A stretch of DNA of 38,365 nucleotides from an uncultured Roseburia sp. (GTDB lineage: Bacteria; Bacillota; Clostridia; Lachnospirales; Lachnospiraceae): NCBI GenBank assembly GCA_945787015.1, contig CALZGM010000028.1, positions 1 to 38,365 of the forward strand. Direction: 5' to 3'. Each line of letters starts with the position of its first letter. The first letter of the stretch is position 1. The position numbers were made by a program, and so were the translations under genes. Of the stretch, positions 9,431 through 18,072 are shown piece by piece. The notes beneath the pieces are model-generated. The model was not told where the DNA came from. It was given only the letters and a program-made list of their open reading frames with translations, and did no database searches.

Positions 9431-11839
9431 TTACATATAACTAATATTTAAGTCCACATTTCCTTTAATACCCGGAACACTACCCGTAGAAGTATACTGC
9501 CAGATACTGTATCGTCCTGTATAAGTACAGGTCGTATTGTATTGAGCTACCCATATACAATAATTGTTCAACTCGCTTGTGTTCAATTTTTTGTTATACC
9601 AGCTTGTGCTTGCATAAACTCCAGCCGTCCGGCCACTGTTCTGAATGGTTTTACAGAAAGCTGCCACACACGCTGTTCTTGTGGCTTTATCCAGACCATT
9701 TGCTCTTGCATTGCCACTACCATTTTCTGTATCGACAAAAATCGGAAAAGCAAGATTATAATTCTTTGTAAGGCTAAGTGCCATACTTGCTTCTTCCACG
9801 GCTTCCGCTTCTGTAATCGCCTGTGTAAAGAAATATACACCAACCTTCAATCCGGCCTTTGTAGCACCGTCAATGTTCTGCTTAAAGGTTGGGTCTTCTA
9901 CAAGTACTCCCGTCTGCGATCCGCGGTAACCCACTCTGATAATCGCAAATTCAATACCTGCTGCCTTAACAGTTGGCCAATCAATGTTTCCCTGCCATTT
10001 CGATACATCAATACCCGTAGATGTGGTTCCCTTTGTTAATGCCCCATCCGGGCCAAAGGTGTAGGTAATACCACTGATTACCTGCTGCCCGGTTACCGGT
10101 TCGTTTTTAGAGTTATAATAATACAACTTTCCGTTTAGCGTCTGCCATCCGGTATATTTCGGGTCCTTGTAGAAGGTTGTGACACCTTTCTCTATCAAAT
10201 CTGCCACCGTTGCTGTTGTTGTGCAGTTACTATCCGTATATAAGATACTTCCCGTGCTGTCTGTCAAATGCTTGGCCGCGTCATAGGAATCCTTTTTTAC
10301 AGTCACCTTGCATTCTAAAATAGTCTCTTTTTTTACTTCGCCGACTGTATAAGGTATCGATGCAATTATCGTTACGCTGCCTTCCTTTGTGGCAGATTTT
10401 GCAGACAAAGAAACTTGGGTTCCCTTTGCTGCACTTAAAGCTATCCCCGCAGTGGTATCATCCTTTAAGGACCATGTAATATTTTCTTTATCCACCATCT
10501 GCGGCTGATTATTGTCTTCAATGGTAACCTCTATGGTTACTGTATTTGCTACACTCAGTTGTGAAATAAACAGTTCTGCGCTCCCCGGCATGGATACCTT
10601 TGCAGTTGGTGCTGCTACAATTTTCGTCCATGTAATCGTCAATTTATTTTTTGCCTCATCTGTATCCAGTACAAATTCCTTCTCCGTATAGTCAGATTTA
10701 TAGCCCTCAAATTGTGTGATAGCAATTTTATCCCCTGCTTTTCCCTTTGAGTTCTGTTTTTCCGTTACTTTTCCATCCGAAAATACATGCGTTATTTCGT
10801 AAGAAACCTCCTGTTCCGCTGGTGTCTCACTTTCGCCCTCTGATGGTTTCTCATTTTCACCTGGATTTGTGCCTTCACCTGGATTTGTGCCTTCACTTGG
10901 ATTCATGCCTTCACTTGGATTTGTGCCTTCACTTGGTGCGGTACTTTCGCTTGAAGCCTCACTGGCCTGTGAAGCTTCGCTTGTCTGTGTACCTGTGTTT
11001 GTCGTAGAGCCCGTTCCCACCAGAAAAATATTTTTCTTTAGGGCACTGGCCACCCCCTCCGGCAGGCTTTTTACAACCGCTTCACCAAGTGTCACTTTAC
11101 TATTTATATACTGATCTTTATTCAGTGAAGATGCTTCCACTTTGCTGGACGTACAGCCGGTGTCTAATTTTTCTACTGTATCCTTGATTTCATTTTCAAC
11201 AACAATTTCTTCCTTTTGCGCATCCTCAGCAGGAGCTACCTCACTTTCTTTCTTAATTTCATCTTCCACCTCAACCTTAGTGTACTCGATTTTTTCCTTT
11301 ACAGAAAAGGTATAGGATTCTTCCTCCGTGTAATAACCCTCAATTTCCTGCAAAGCTACCACATATTCTCCACCTGTAAGATCCTTTATATGAATAATAC
11401 CATCCTTGTCCTCATCACCATATACGCTTTCCTTCTTTTTTCCTTCTTTCGACTTAACTGATATGTAAAAATCCTCTCCTTTTACATTTGCGGACTCTTC
11501 ATTCTGAATTTTAATCTTTAAATCTTTTTCAATAGAAGTTCCAACCAACTTTACTTTCACAGGGCCAATTTCTGTTTCAGTTTCTTCTGTCTCCTCTGTC
11601 TCCTCTGTTTCTTCTGTCTCCTCTGTCACTTCCGCTAACAGTTCTTCGCTCTCCGTTTCAGTATCATTCACAGTCCCCGCCACTTCTTTCGGTTCTCTGA
11701 AGTGGTCATAAATCATATAACCGCCTGTACCGATTCCACCAATAGTAATTACCATGGTCAGTCCTAAGACCGCCAGCTGGGTCTTTGAAAAATTCTGCAA
11801 TACGGCTGCAGCACCTTTTAAGATAGTACCAAACTCCAT
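9431..11839 (-). CDS. Membrane-anchored GH25 muramidase with repeat-rich linker
   Basis: This 802-aa cell-wall enzyme cleaves MurNAc-GlcNAc bonds. An N-terminal transmembrane helix (about 21-43) anchors it with the C-terminus outside. A Thr/Glu repeat and a SpaA-like beta domain (about 90-165) follow, then a Ser/Glu/Asn/Pro repeat (GTNPSEG units) and an Ig-like domain. Cell-wall-binding repeats (GWQTLNGKLYYYN) lie at about 555-605. The GH25 catalytic domain fills 607-802, with GIDVSKWQG, the DTEN acidic pair near 698-699 and a terminal NVDLN. The start has AAAGGAAG upstream, a good promoter lies at 11917-11945, and a terminator follows the gene, so it is probably transcribed alone. The low-complexity linkers look prone to length change. 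Confidence 0.9.
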   Translation of the reverse strand: MEFGTILKGAAAVLQNFSKTQLAVLGLTMVITIGGIGTGGYMIYDHFREPKEVAGTVNDTETESEELLAEVTEETEETEETEETEETETEIGPVKVKLVGTSIEKDLKIKIQNEESANVKGEDFYISVKSKEGKKKESVYGDEDKDGIIHIKDLTGGEYVVALQEIEGYYTEEESYTFSVKEKIEYTKVEVEDEIKKESEVAPAEDAQKEEIVVENEIKDTVEKLDTGCTSSKVEASSLNKDQYINSKVTLGEAVVKSLPEGVASALKKNIFLVGTGSTTNTGTQTSEASQASEASSESTAPSEGTNPSEGMNPSEGTNPGEGTNPGENEKPSEGESETPAEQEVSYEITHVFSDGKVTEKQNSKGKAGDKIAITQFEGYKSDYTEKEFVLDTDEAKNKLTITWTKIVAAPTAKVSMPGSAELFISQLSVANTVTIEVTIEDNNQPQMVDKENITWSLKDDTTAGIALSAAKGTQVSLSAKSATKEGSVTIIASIPYTVGEVKKETILECKVTVKKDSYDAAKHLTDSTGSILYTDSNCTTTATVADLIEKGVTTFYKDPKYTGWQTLNGKLYYYNSKNEPVTGQQVISGITYTFGPDGALTKGTTSTGIDVSKWQGNIDWPTVKAAGIEFAIIRVGYRGSQTGVLVEDPTFKQNIDGATKAGLKVGVYFFTQAITEAEAVEEASMALSLTKNYNLAFPIFVDTENGSGNARANGLDKATRTACVAAFCKTIQNSGRTAGVYASTSWYNKKLNTSELNNYCIWVAQYNTTCTYTGRYSIWQYTSTGSVPGIKGNVDLNISYM
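10855..10936. repeat. 18-nt tandem repeat in the GH25 gene
   Basis: About 4.5 copies of an 18-nt unit (plus strand near CTTCACTTGGATTTGTGC) encode repeated GTNPSE/GTNPGE hexapeptides in the linker before the catalytic half. Units differ by one to three bases. Confidence 0.8.
11577..11635. repeat. 9-nt tandem repeat in the GH25 gene
   Basis: Repeats near TCTCCTCTG on the plus strand encode TEE/ETEE units just outside the membrane anchor. In-frame copy-number changes would shorten or lengthen the stalk. Confidence 0.7.
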
Positions 11840-11916
11840 ACTATATTCTTCCTTTACCTTTCGATATTTCCATCTTTTTTCTTATCTGTCCAAAAATTCC
11901 TACCTACATCTTGTAC

Positions 11917-11945
11917 AGTATAGACATTCTCCCATATTATGTAAA
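11917..11945 (-). promoter_or_regulatory. Promoter for the GH25 gene
   Basis: On the minus strand there is -35 TTTACA (11940-11945), a 17-nt spacer and -10 TATACT (11917-11922), about 78 nt upstream of the start codon. Confidence 0.7.
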
Positions 11946-11975
11946 GTAAATTTCTTACATTTGTTACTGGAAAAA

Positions 11976-12875
11976 TTATACACCCACACAGTCAAAATCC
12001 GGAATAAAACTCTCTTTGGCAGTCTCTCCTTCCTGTATAAAGCCCTGTTCTACACCAAGTCCAATAGCATAGTCTACCAGTTCTTCATATTCTTCCTCTT
12101 TTATTTTGCGGTTCAATTCCGGAAAGGCTTCCACATTTGCAAGCGGTGTAAATTGATTCATGATACTGATATATATCTGATTTCCATAGGTTTCATATAA
12201 ATAGCGAATCACTGCCTTGGAATCTTCAAGACATCCGGGAAGTGTCAGATGCCTTACCACTGTCCCACGTTTTAGCAGTCCATCCTCCCCATTTTCATCA
12301 AAAACCGGTGTTCCGGTCTGTCTCACCATTTCTTTGATATTTTCTTTTGCTACCTTCGCATAATCTGCTGCATGAGAATATTTTTTTGACAATGTGCTGT
12401 CCATATATTTAAAGTCCGGCAGATAGATATCAATTAGTCCGTCCAGACTTCTTAATGCTTCTGTTGCTTCATAGCTTCCCGTATTGTATACAATTGGAAT
12501 CTGCAATCCTTCCTTTTTAGCAAGCAGAAGAGCTTCTCGTATTTGCGGTATAAAATGTCCCGGTGTGACCAAATTAATATTGTTAGCACCCTGCTGCTGC
12601 AGTTCAAAAAAAATCTCAGCCAGCCGTTCGATTGTGATGATTTTTCCAACGGTCCCATTTGCAATCTGCTCATTCTGGCAAAACACACAATGAAGGCTGC
12701 AACCCGAAAAAAAAACGGTTCCTGAACCTTCCTTTCCGGAAATGCAGGGCTCCTCCCAATAATGAAGCGCAGCGCGCGCCACCTTCAGTTCATTTGTCTG
12801 TCCACATACTCCCGTTTCGCCGTCAGCACGGCTCACAGCACAGTTTCGTGGACATAATGTACACATTTTTTTCAT
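11976..12875 (-). CDS. Radical SAM protein, PflX / PFL-activase-like (COG1313 type)
   Basis: This 299-aa protein carries the radical-SAM cluster motif CxxxCxxC at Cys 59, 63 and 66 (FSGCSLHCVFCQN), which would bind a 4Fe-4S cluster and S-adenosylmethionine. An N-terminal cysteine set (5, 8, 12 and 24; CTLCPRNC...GVCG) could hold a second metal or cluster. The length and both motifs match the PflX group of pyruvate formate-lyase-activating-like proteins, whose substrate is not established. No pyruvate formate-lyase or other glycyl-radical enzyme is nearby. It is divergent from the phosphofructokinase gene with 148 nt between them. A weak minus-strand promoter (TTGATG, 18 nt, CATAAT) is possible in that gap. 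Confidence 0.88.
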   Translation of the reverse strand: MKKMCTLCPRNCAVSRADGETGVCGQTNELKVARAALHYWEEPCISGKEGSGTVFFSGCSLHCVFCQNEQIANGTVGKIITIERLAEIFFELQQQGANNINLVTPGHFIPQIREALLLAKKEGLQIPIVYNTGSYEATEALRSLDGLIDIYLPDFKYMDSTLSKKYSHAADYAKVAKENIKEMVRQTGTPVFDENGEDGLLKRGTVVRHLTLPGCLEDSKAVIRYLYETYGNQIYISIMNQFTPLANVEAFPELNRKIKEEEYEELVDYAIGLGVEQGFIQEGETAKESFIPDFDCVGV

Positions 12876-12891
12876 AACTCTTTTCTTTCTA

Positions 12892-12920
12892 TTGCCAATT
12901 TCTACTTTTTTCGCTATATT
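12892..12920 (+). promoter_or_regulatory. Possible promoter for the phosphofructokinase gene
   Basis: -35 TTGCCA (12892-12897), a 17-nt spacer and -10 TATATT (12915-12920) lie about 100 nt upstream of the start. An A/T-rich stretch between 12950 and 13000 could carry a second start point, but no clean -35 is visible there. Confidence 0.5.
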
Positions 12921-13023
12921 ATGGTTGTGATGCCACTAAGACATCAATTTATTATTATAATAAAAAAGCAGAAAAAAAAACACTATTTGAGCAAAAATTA
13001 AACAAAACTTAAGGAGTTCATTT

Positions 13024-14262
13024 ATGAGCAAAAAGAATATTATCGTCGCCCAGTCAGGCGGGCCTACTGTAGCCATTAATGCCAGTCTTGCCGGAGTTAT
13101 TCGTCAAGCCATGGAATCTGATACCTATGAAACTGTATACGGTTCGATTAACGGCATCTTAGGAATCCTTCACAATAACATGATAGACTTATCTGCTATG
13201 GCTAGAGAAGATGACCGCTTTTTACACCGCCTTGAGACAACACCGGCTATGTTTCTAGGTTCCTGCCGTTATAAACTGCCACATTACTTAGATGATAGTT
13301 CTTCTTACGTATATATTTTTAAACAATTTAAAGAACTTAACATCGGTGCCTTTTTCTACATCGGTGGTAACGACTCCATGGATACCGTTTGGAAGCTATC
13401 CGAATATGGGAAAAGCATCGGCAGTGATGTCCGGATTATCGGCATTCCCAAAACCATAGACAATGACCTTTGTGAAACTGATCACACTCCCGGGTTTGGT
13501 TCCGCTGCAAAATACATCGCATCTTCTATTTTGGAGATTGCGCACGATACCTTTATCTATGCAGTAAAAAGTGTAACCATCGTAGAAATCATGGGACGTG
13601 ATGCAGGCTGGCTTACCGCTGCTTCTGCTTTAGCAAGAAATGAATATAATACCGCTCCTCATCTGATTTATCTTCCGGAGGTGCCGTTCCACACAGAAGA
13701 TTTCTTATTGGATGTAAAGAGGCTTTTATTTGAACGCAACAATGTCATTGTTGCTGTATCCGAAGGCATCCGCGATATCGACGGAAATTACATCAGTGCT
13801 TCTGAAACCACCGTCGATACCTTTGGCCACAGTCAGCTAAGTGGTGCCGGAAAAACATTAGAACATTTGGTAAAAGAAAAACTCGGTGTAAAGGTTCGCT
13901 CCATTGAAGTAAATGTCCTGCAGCGCTGTGCTGCCCATCTTGCATCTCAAACAGATCTCTTTGAATCTGTAGCGTTGGGGCGTAAAGCCGTTACCCTTTC
14001 AGAAGAAGGCATTACTGCTTCCATGGTTATCATGGACCGCATTTCAAACGATCCTTATACCATTGAATACAAACATGCAGAAATCAAAAACATCGCAAAC
14101 GAAGCCAAAGCTGTTCCAACGGAATGGATTAATGATGCAGGAAATGATGTAACGAAAGAAATGATTGATTATCTGCTTCCTCTCATACAGGGTGAATCTG
14201 ATGTGGAATACAAAAACGGTCTTCCGGTTTATGCGAACGTAAGTCATTTATCTCATTCATAA
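13024..14262 (+). CDS. pfp: 6-phosphofructokinase, probably pyrophosphate-dependent
   Basis: This enzyme converts fructose 6-phosphate to fructose 1,6-bisphosphate in glycolysis. The 412-aa product has the N-terminal donor loop (AQSGGPTVAINA), GGNDSMDT (114-121) and PKTIDND (142-148). In the family, Gly at the positions matching E. coli 104 and 124 marks ATP use, while Asp and Lys mark PPi use. Here they are D117 and K143, so PPi is the expected phosphoryl donor. It lacks an allosteric-site signature I could identify. AAGGAG lies 8 nt before the ATG. It is monocistronic, divergent from the PflX-like gene, and ends exactly at a 28-bp inverted repeat. Confidence 0.93.
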   Translation: MSKKNIIVAQSGGPTVAINASLAGVIRQAMESDTYETVYGSINGILGILHNNMIDLSAMAREDDRFLHRLETTPAMFLGSCRYKLPHYLDDSSSYVYIFKQFKELNIGAFFYIGGNDSMDTVWKLSEYGKSIGSDVRIIGIPKTIDNDLCETDHTPGFGSAAKYIASSILEIAHDTFIYAVKSVTIVEIMGRDAGWLTAASALARNEYNTAPHLIYLPEVPFHTEDFLLDVKRLLFERNNVIVAVSEGIRDIDGNYISASETTVDTFGHSQLSGAGKTLEHLVKEKLGVKVRSIEVNVLQRCAAHLASQTDLFESVALGRKAVTLSEEGITASMVIMDRISNDPYTIEYKHAEIKNIANEAKAVPTEWINDAGNDVTKEMIDYLLPLIQGESDVEYKNGLPVYANVSHLSHS

Positions 14263-14323
14263 AGACAGAGGGACGCTTCTTTTGTCACGGATATTCGTGA
14301 CAAAAGAAGCGTCCCTCTGTCTT
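14262..14323. repeat. Perfect 28-bp inverted repeat filling a convergent junction
   Basis: Arms 14262-14289 and 14296-14323 are perfectly complementary around the 6-nt loop GATATT. The core of each arm is GGGACGCTTCTTTTGTCACG. The left arm begins on the last base of the phosphofructokinase TAA, and the right arm ends inside the TAA of the gene on the other strand. It must act as a bidirectional terminator. It belongs to the same family as the repeats at 28191-28267 and looks like a REP-type palindromic element. Confidence 0.93.
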
Positions 14324-14987
14324 ATCTGATGTGAAATCTTCTATACAATTCCACTCTTGCCCTTCTATCCCCTATAATCAACGTCCCAAGAAACAAAAAC
14401 AGAGAAACAAATCCTGCTATCCCCATTACGTATGGATTGGTAATAACGCCAAAGAAATATAAAAACATCATACCGATGCAAACAAGCAGCATCAGAATCT
14501 GCCACATGATATAACTCTGCCAGTTTCTTCGATTAACAATCATTAAAATTATAATTCCGGCATCCAGGACCATGACACCTCCAGGAAGTACGAAATTTAC
14601 AGACCATCCATGATAACCTACCAAAAAGTCAATGGCAATCATCATCAAAATGGCAATTGCCGCCAATACCACGACTTTAGATCTGTAACCGGTTTTTCCA
14701 AGAACCGCAAATCGGATTACCATATACCCATATAGAAGAATCAGCCCTACAATCAGACTCCATCCTATCTTATAACGATCAAAATAATTGATACTGAATA
14801 AAATTACCTCCAGCAAAATAATTCCGAACAAATATACTCTGGATAAAAACATCAGCCTCCTGGTCTGGATTCTGACATTCGGATACATATTTTCCACTTC
14901 AAACGTCTGCTCTAACACAGAGTTGCAAAGTGGACAGCGTTCTGTTTCGTCTAACACTTCTACATTACATTGTCTACATCTACTCAT
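14322..14987 (-). CDS. Zinc-ribbon membrane protein (DUF6320-like)
   Basis: This 221-aa protein starts with a zinc ribbon, CRQC...CPLC (Cys 4, 7, 18 and 21), followed after about 40 residues by six or so hydrophobic segments ending in a basic tail (RRARVELYRRFHIR). It resembles a family I recall as DUF6320, usually found beside alcohol-acetyltransferase-like genes; I am moderately sure of the name. Its start overlaps the end of the acyltransferase gene by 8 nt, which implies translational coupling and a shared function. GGGG lies 7 nt before the ATG. It is the last gene of the DUF368/ABC operon. The role is unknown. Confidence 0.8.
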   Translation of the reverse strand: MSRCRQCNVEVLDETERCPLCNSVLEQTFEVENMYPNVRIQTRRLMFLSRVYLFGIILLEVILFSINYFDRYKIGWSLIVGLILLYGYMVIRFAVLGKTGYRSKVVVLAAIAILMMIAIDFLVGYHGWSVNFVLPGGVMVLDAGIIILMIVNRRNWQSYIMWQILMLLVCIGMMFLYFFGVITNPYVMGIAGFVSLFLFLGTLIIGDRRARVELYRRFHIR

Positions 14988-16317
14988 AATTTACCCCATT
15001 GCTCTCAATTTCAACTGCCACACCATCTTCTGCTATTCTGCGGAAAAAACCACGTTGAATAGAAGGGTCTTTTAACACATAGCTAAAAGTAAATACCAGT
15101 GTATCCTGATAAGAGCAGATGGTTCCTTTCAGACTCTGACCTCTGGACATTGCAAGAAACGCATGAAACTGCTCAATATATGGTTCATATGCTTCCTCTA
15201 CTGTCAGATTCCCTATATTGGTGATAGTTGTGGTATTTGCTAATGCTGACTGGGTATATACAATTCCCATCGCAATATTTTTCAAAAAAAGCGGCACCGC
15301 TCTGGCAAAAAGCATCTTTTCATTAGAAACATTGTAAGAAAACAGCTTTTCCAAATGCTCCTTACTCATTTGACTGCGAAGGCTTTCCCGAATGATTTGT
15401 AATACTTCTTCAAACGTATAAGTCTCTCTGACCGGATGAAATTCTGCTGAAATCATAACAAAAAAATTCTTGGTGGTTATGGAGTTAAAATGCGGTCTTA
15501 AATTGACAGGAACCGCCACCCGGATTGGGCGCTTTGACGGCATACCATGCAGACACTCCGTATAAACGCTCCACACATAGCACCCTACCAGATATTCATT
15601 AATACTGACACCATATGCCCTGCAGACCTTCTTTAGCTCCGGAACATTCATATAGCCATGCATCACACCAAACTCACCCGGCTTTAACTTTTCCCCCTTC
15701 ACCAGATAGGCTTTTTTTGTCTTATAGCCCCTTGCTGAACTCTTTTTATAATTTTTCAAAAAACTATCCTCACGGTTTAAAGAAGTTCCGCTGGCAAGAG
15801 AGTCTCCCACCTGCTCGATTAATGCCGGATGCGCCAAACGCAAATATTGATAGGTCAACTCCTTTAGGAAATTCACACCGCCCATTCCATCCGTCAGCAC
15901 ATGAAATACTTCTAAATTAATACGGTATTTATAGTAAGTTACACGGAACAGATAGCTTCTGTTTTTATTCTGCCTGATAAAACGGCACGGAAACTTTGCT
16001 TCCTTCTTTACCGTTGGGGCCGGTTTTCCATTTTCTTCGAAATAATACCAGAACACCCCTCCCCGAAGTCTTAAATTAAATCCATCAAACTTTGGAAGTA
16101 CCATGTCTAATGCCTGCTGTAAAAGCTCCGGCTGTATCAATTCATTTAAGGTCACACTGATACGGTAAGTATTTGTCATACTCTCACCCGCAATTACAGG
16201 AAAAAGATGCGCAGTATTATCCAGTCTTTCCCAACGGATATCCTTGTTTAAATGATTCTCATTTTTTTCAATTTTCTCTTCTTCAAAGCCCTCTGTAACA
16301 ATTGTTTTTTTCTTCAT
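14980..16317 (-). CDS. Condensation-domain-like acyltransferase (alcohol acetyltransferase family)
   Basis: This 445-aa protein belongs to the CoA-dependent acyltransferase fold shared by alcohol acetyltransferases and NRPS condensation domains. The catalytic HxxxDG motif is at 139-144 (HVLTDG). A conserved early region (FDGFNLRLRGGVFWYYF) and a later TTITNIGNL segment match the condensation/AAT pattern. There is no signal peptide or membrane helix, so it is cytoplasmic. The acyl donor and acceptor cannot be read from the sequence. It lies 20 nt after the second ABC gene and overlaps the zinc-ribbon membrane gene, so the acylated product may be a lipid or small molecule handled by those membrane proteins. 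That link is an inference. Confidence 0.8.
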   Translation of the reverse strand: MKKKTIVTEGFEEEKIEKNENHLNKDIRWERLDNTAHLFPVIAGESMTNTYRISVTLNELIQPELLQQALDMVLPKFDGFNLRLRGGVFWYYFEENGKPAPTVKKEAKFPCRFIRQNKNRSYLFRVTYYKYRINLEVFHVLTDGMGGVNFLKELTYQYLRLAHPALIEQVGDSLASGTSLNREDSFLKNYKKSSARGYKTKKAYLVKGEKLKPGEFGVMHGYMNVPELKKVCRAYGVSINEYLVGCYVWSVYTECLHGMPSKRPIRVAVPVNLRPHFNSITTKNFFVMISAEFHPVRETYTFEEVLQIIRESLRSQMSKEHLEKLFSYNVSNEKMLFARAVPLFLKNIAMGIVYTQSALANTTTITNIGNLTVEEAYEPYIEQFHAFLAMSRGQSLKGTICSYQDTLVFTFSYVLKDPSIQRGFFRRIAEDGVAVEIESNGVNYE

Positions 16318-16337
16318 ATTCTTCCGCTTCCAAGTAT

Positions 16338-18071
16338 TTACACAACACTAAACTGGCTGTTATAAAGCTCTGCATAAAAGCCGTTTGCAGCCAATAGTTC
16401 CTCATGGCTTCCCTGCTCAATAATATTTCCATTTTTCATAACCAGGATTACATCTGCCTCTCTTATGGTAGAAAGACGATGGGCTACAATAAAACTGGTA
16501 CGCCCTTTCATCATATGCGCAAACGCTTCCTGAATTTTAATCTCTGTACGCGTATCAATAGAAGAGGTTGCCTCGTCTAAAATCAACATCGGTGGCAGGC
16601 AGAGCATTACGCGTGTAATACACAGTAGCTGCTTTTGCCCCTGCGATAAATTACCTCCATCTTCTGTTACAATCGTATCATAACCATTCGGTAGACGCTT
16701 AATAAAGCTGTGGGCATGAGAAGCCTTTGCAGCCGCAATCACTTCTTCGTCAGTTGCATCCGGTTTACCCATTGTAATATTATCACGAATCGTTCCGCTT
16801 CTAAGCCAGGTTTCCTGCAGCACCATACCATAATTACTGCGCAGGCTCTTTCTGGTCATCTTTCTGATATCTGTATCGCTAACCCTGATTTCTCCGCTAT
16901 TTACATCATAAAAACGCATCAACAGATTAATCAGCGTTGTTTTTCCGCATCCTGTCGGACCAACAATCGCAATCCGCTGACCCGGTTTCACGGTAAGATT
17001 AAAATTCTCAATCAGATTCTGTTCTGGTGTATAAGAAAAATATACCTGATTGAGGCTCACCTCTCCATCGGTATCCTTTAACTCTACCGCATCGGAGGCA
17101 TCCGATATTTCAGGTTCTTCCTCAATAATCTCAAACACACGTCTTGCACAGGCTAATGCATTCTGCAGCTCTGTTACAACACCTGAAATTTCATTAAACG
17201 GTTTGGTATACTGATTCGCATAACTAAGCAATGCAGAAAGATTTCCCACACTGATACCGCCTGAAATCGCCATAATCGCACCTACTACCGCTACCGTCGC
17301 ATAGACCAGACTGTTTACAAAGCGGGTAGCCGGATTCGTAATACTGGAATAAAAAATTGCATTTAGAGAACATTTCTGCAAACGTCCGTTTATTTCATCA
17401 AATTTTTCCAATGACTTTTCTTCTCTTGAGAACGCCTGAACTACCTTCTGGTTTCCTACCATTTCCTCAATAAATGAGGTCTGCTCTCCTCTGGTCTCCG
17501 ACTGTAGTTTAAACATTGAGAAGGTTTTTTTGGCAATAAAAGCCGCTACAAACAGAGAAATCGGTGTCAACACCACGACTGCAATCGTAATACTTCCGCT
17601 AATGGTAAGCATAAAAAGCAATGTTCCAAAAATTGTCAGGACACCAGAGAAAAACTGCGTAAAGCCCATAAGCAGTCCATCTGCAAATTGATCTACGTCC
17701 GTAATAATGCGGCTGACTATTTCACCATAGGCGTGGGCATCCAGATATTTAAGAGGCAGACGCTCCAGTTTCTGAAATGCTTCTTTTCTAACATCCTTTA
17801 TCACGTTGTAGGTAATCTTATTATTGCAGGCATTCATAATCCACTGAGCCGCTGCCGTTAGTAGAATCAGAATTCCCATTTTCTTTACAATCACGATAAT
17901 CCCTGCAAAATCCACCATTCCTTTTGCGAGAATCAAATCCAGCGCATCCCCCGTCAAAAGTGGCAGATACAGAGTCATGGCTACTATTGCTGCTGCTAAT
18001 ACAATCGAAATACCAAGGTACCACCAGTAACGTCTGATATATTTCAAAATTTTAATGACCGTCTTACTCAT
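16338..18071 (-). CDS. ABC exporter half-transporter, catalytic-site subunit
   Basis: This 577-aa half transporter has an N-terminal six-helix membrane domain (about 1-310) and a C-terminal nucleotide-binding domain. Walker A is GPTGCGKTT (371-379), Walker B ends in the catalytic Glu (MLILDE, E500), and the switch His is present (H531 in VAHRLS). The signature motif is LSQGQ (475-479) instead of LSGGQ. With the upstream partner it forms the asymmetric heterodimer known from LmrCD/BmrCD-type exporters. This subunit supplies the working Walker motifs, while its altered signature faces the degenerate site. One base separates it from the upstream gene's stop, so the two are translationally coupled. 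The substrate is unknown; the neighbours suggest a lipid-like or acylated cargo. Confidence 0.93.
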   Translation of the reverse strand: MSKTVIKILKYIRRYWWYLGISIVLAAAIVAMTLYLPLLTGDALDLILAKGMVDFAGIIVIVKKMGILILLTAAAQWIMNACNNKITYNVIKDVRKEAFQKLERLPLKYLDAHAYGEIVSRIITDVDQFADGLLMGFTQFFSGVLTIFGTLLFMLTISGSITIAVVVLTPISLFVAAFIAKKTFSMFKLQSETRGEQTSFIEEMVGNQKVVQAFSREEKSLEKFDEINGRLQKCSLNAIFYSSITNPATRFVNSLVYATVAVVGAIMAISGGISVGNLSALLSYANQYTKPFNEISGVVTELQNALACARRVFEIIEEEPEISDASDAVELKDTDGEVSLNQVYFSYTPEQNLIENFNLTVKPGQRIAIVGPTGCGKTTLINLLMRFYDVNSGEIRVSDTDIRKMTRKSLRSNYGMVLQETWLRSGTIRDNITMGKPDATDEEVIAAAKASHAHSFIKRLPNGYDTIVTEDGGNLSQGQKQLLCITRVMLCLPPMLILDEATSSIDTRTEIKIQEAFAHMMKGRTSFIVAHRLSTIREADVILVMKNGNIIEQGSHEELLAANGFYAELYNSQFSVV

Positions 18072-18072
18072 C

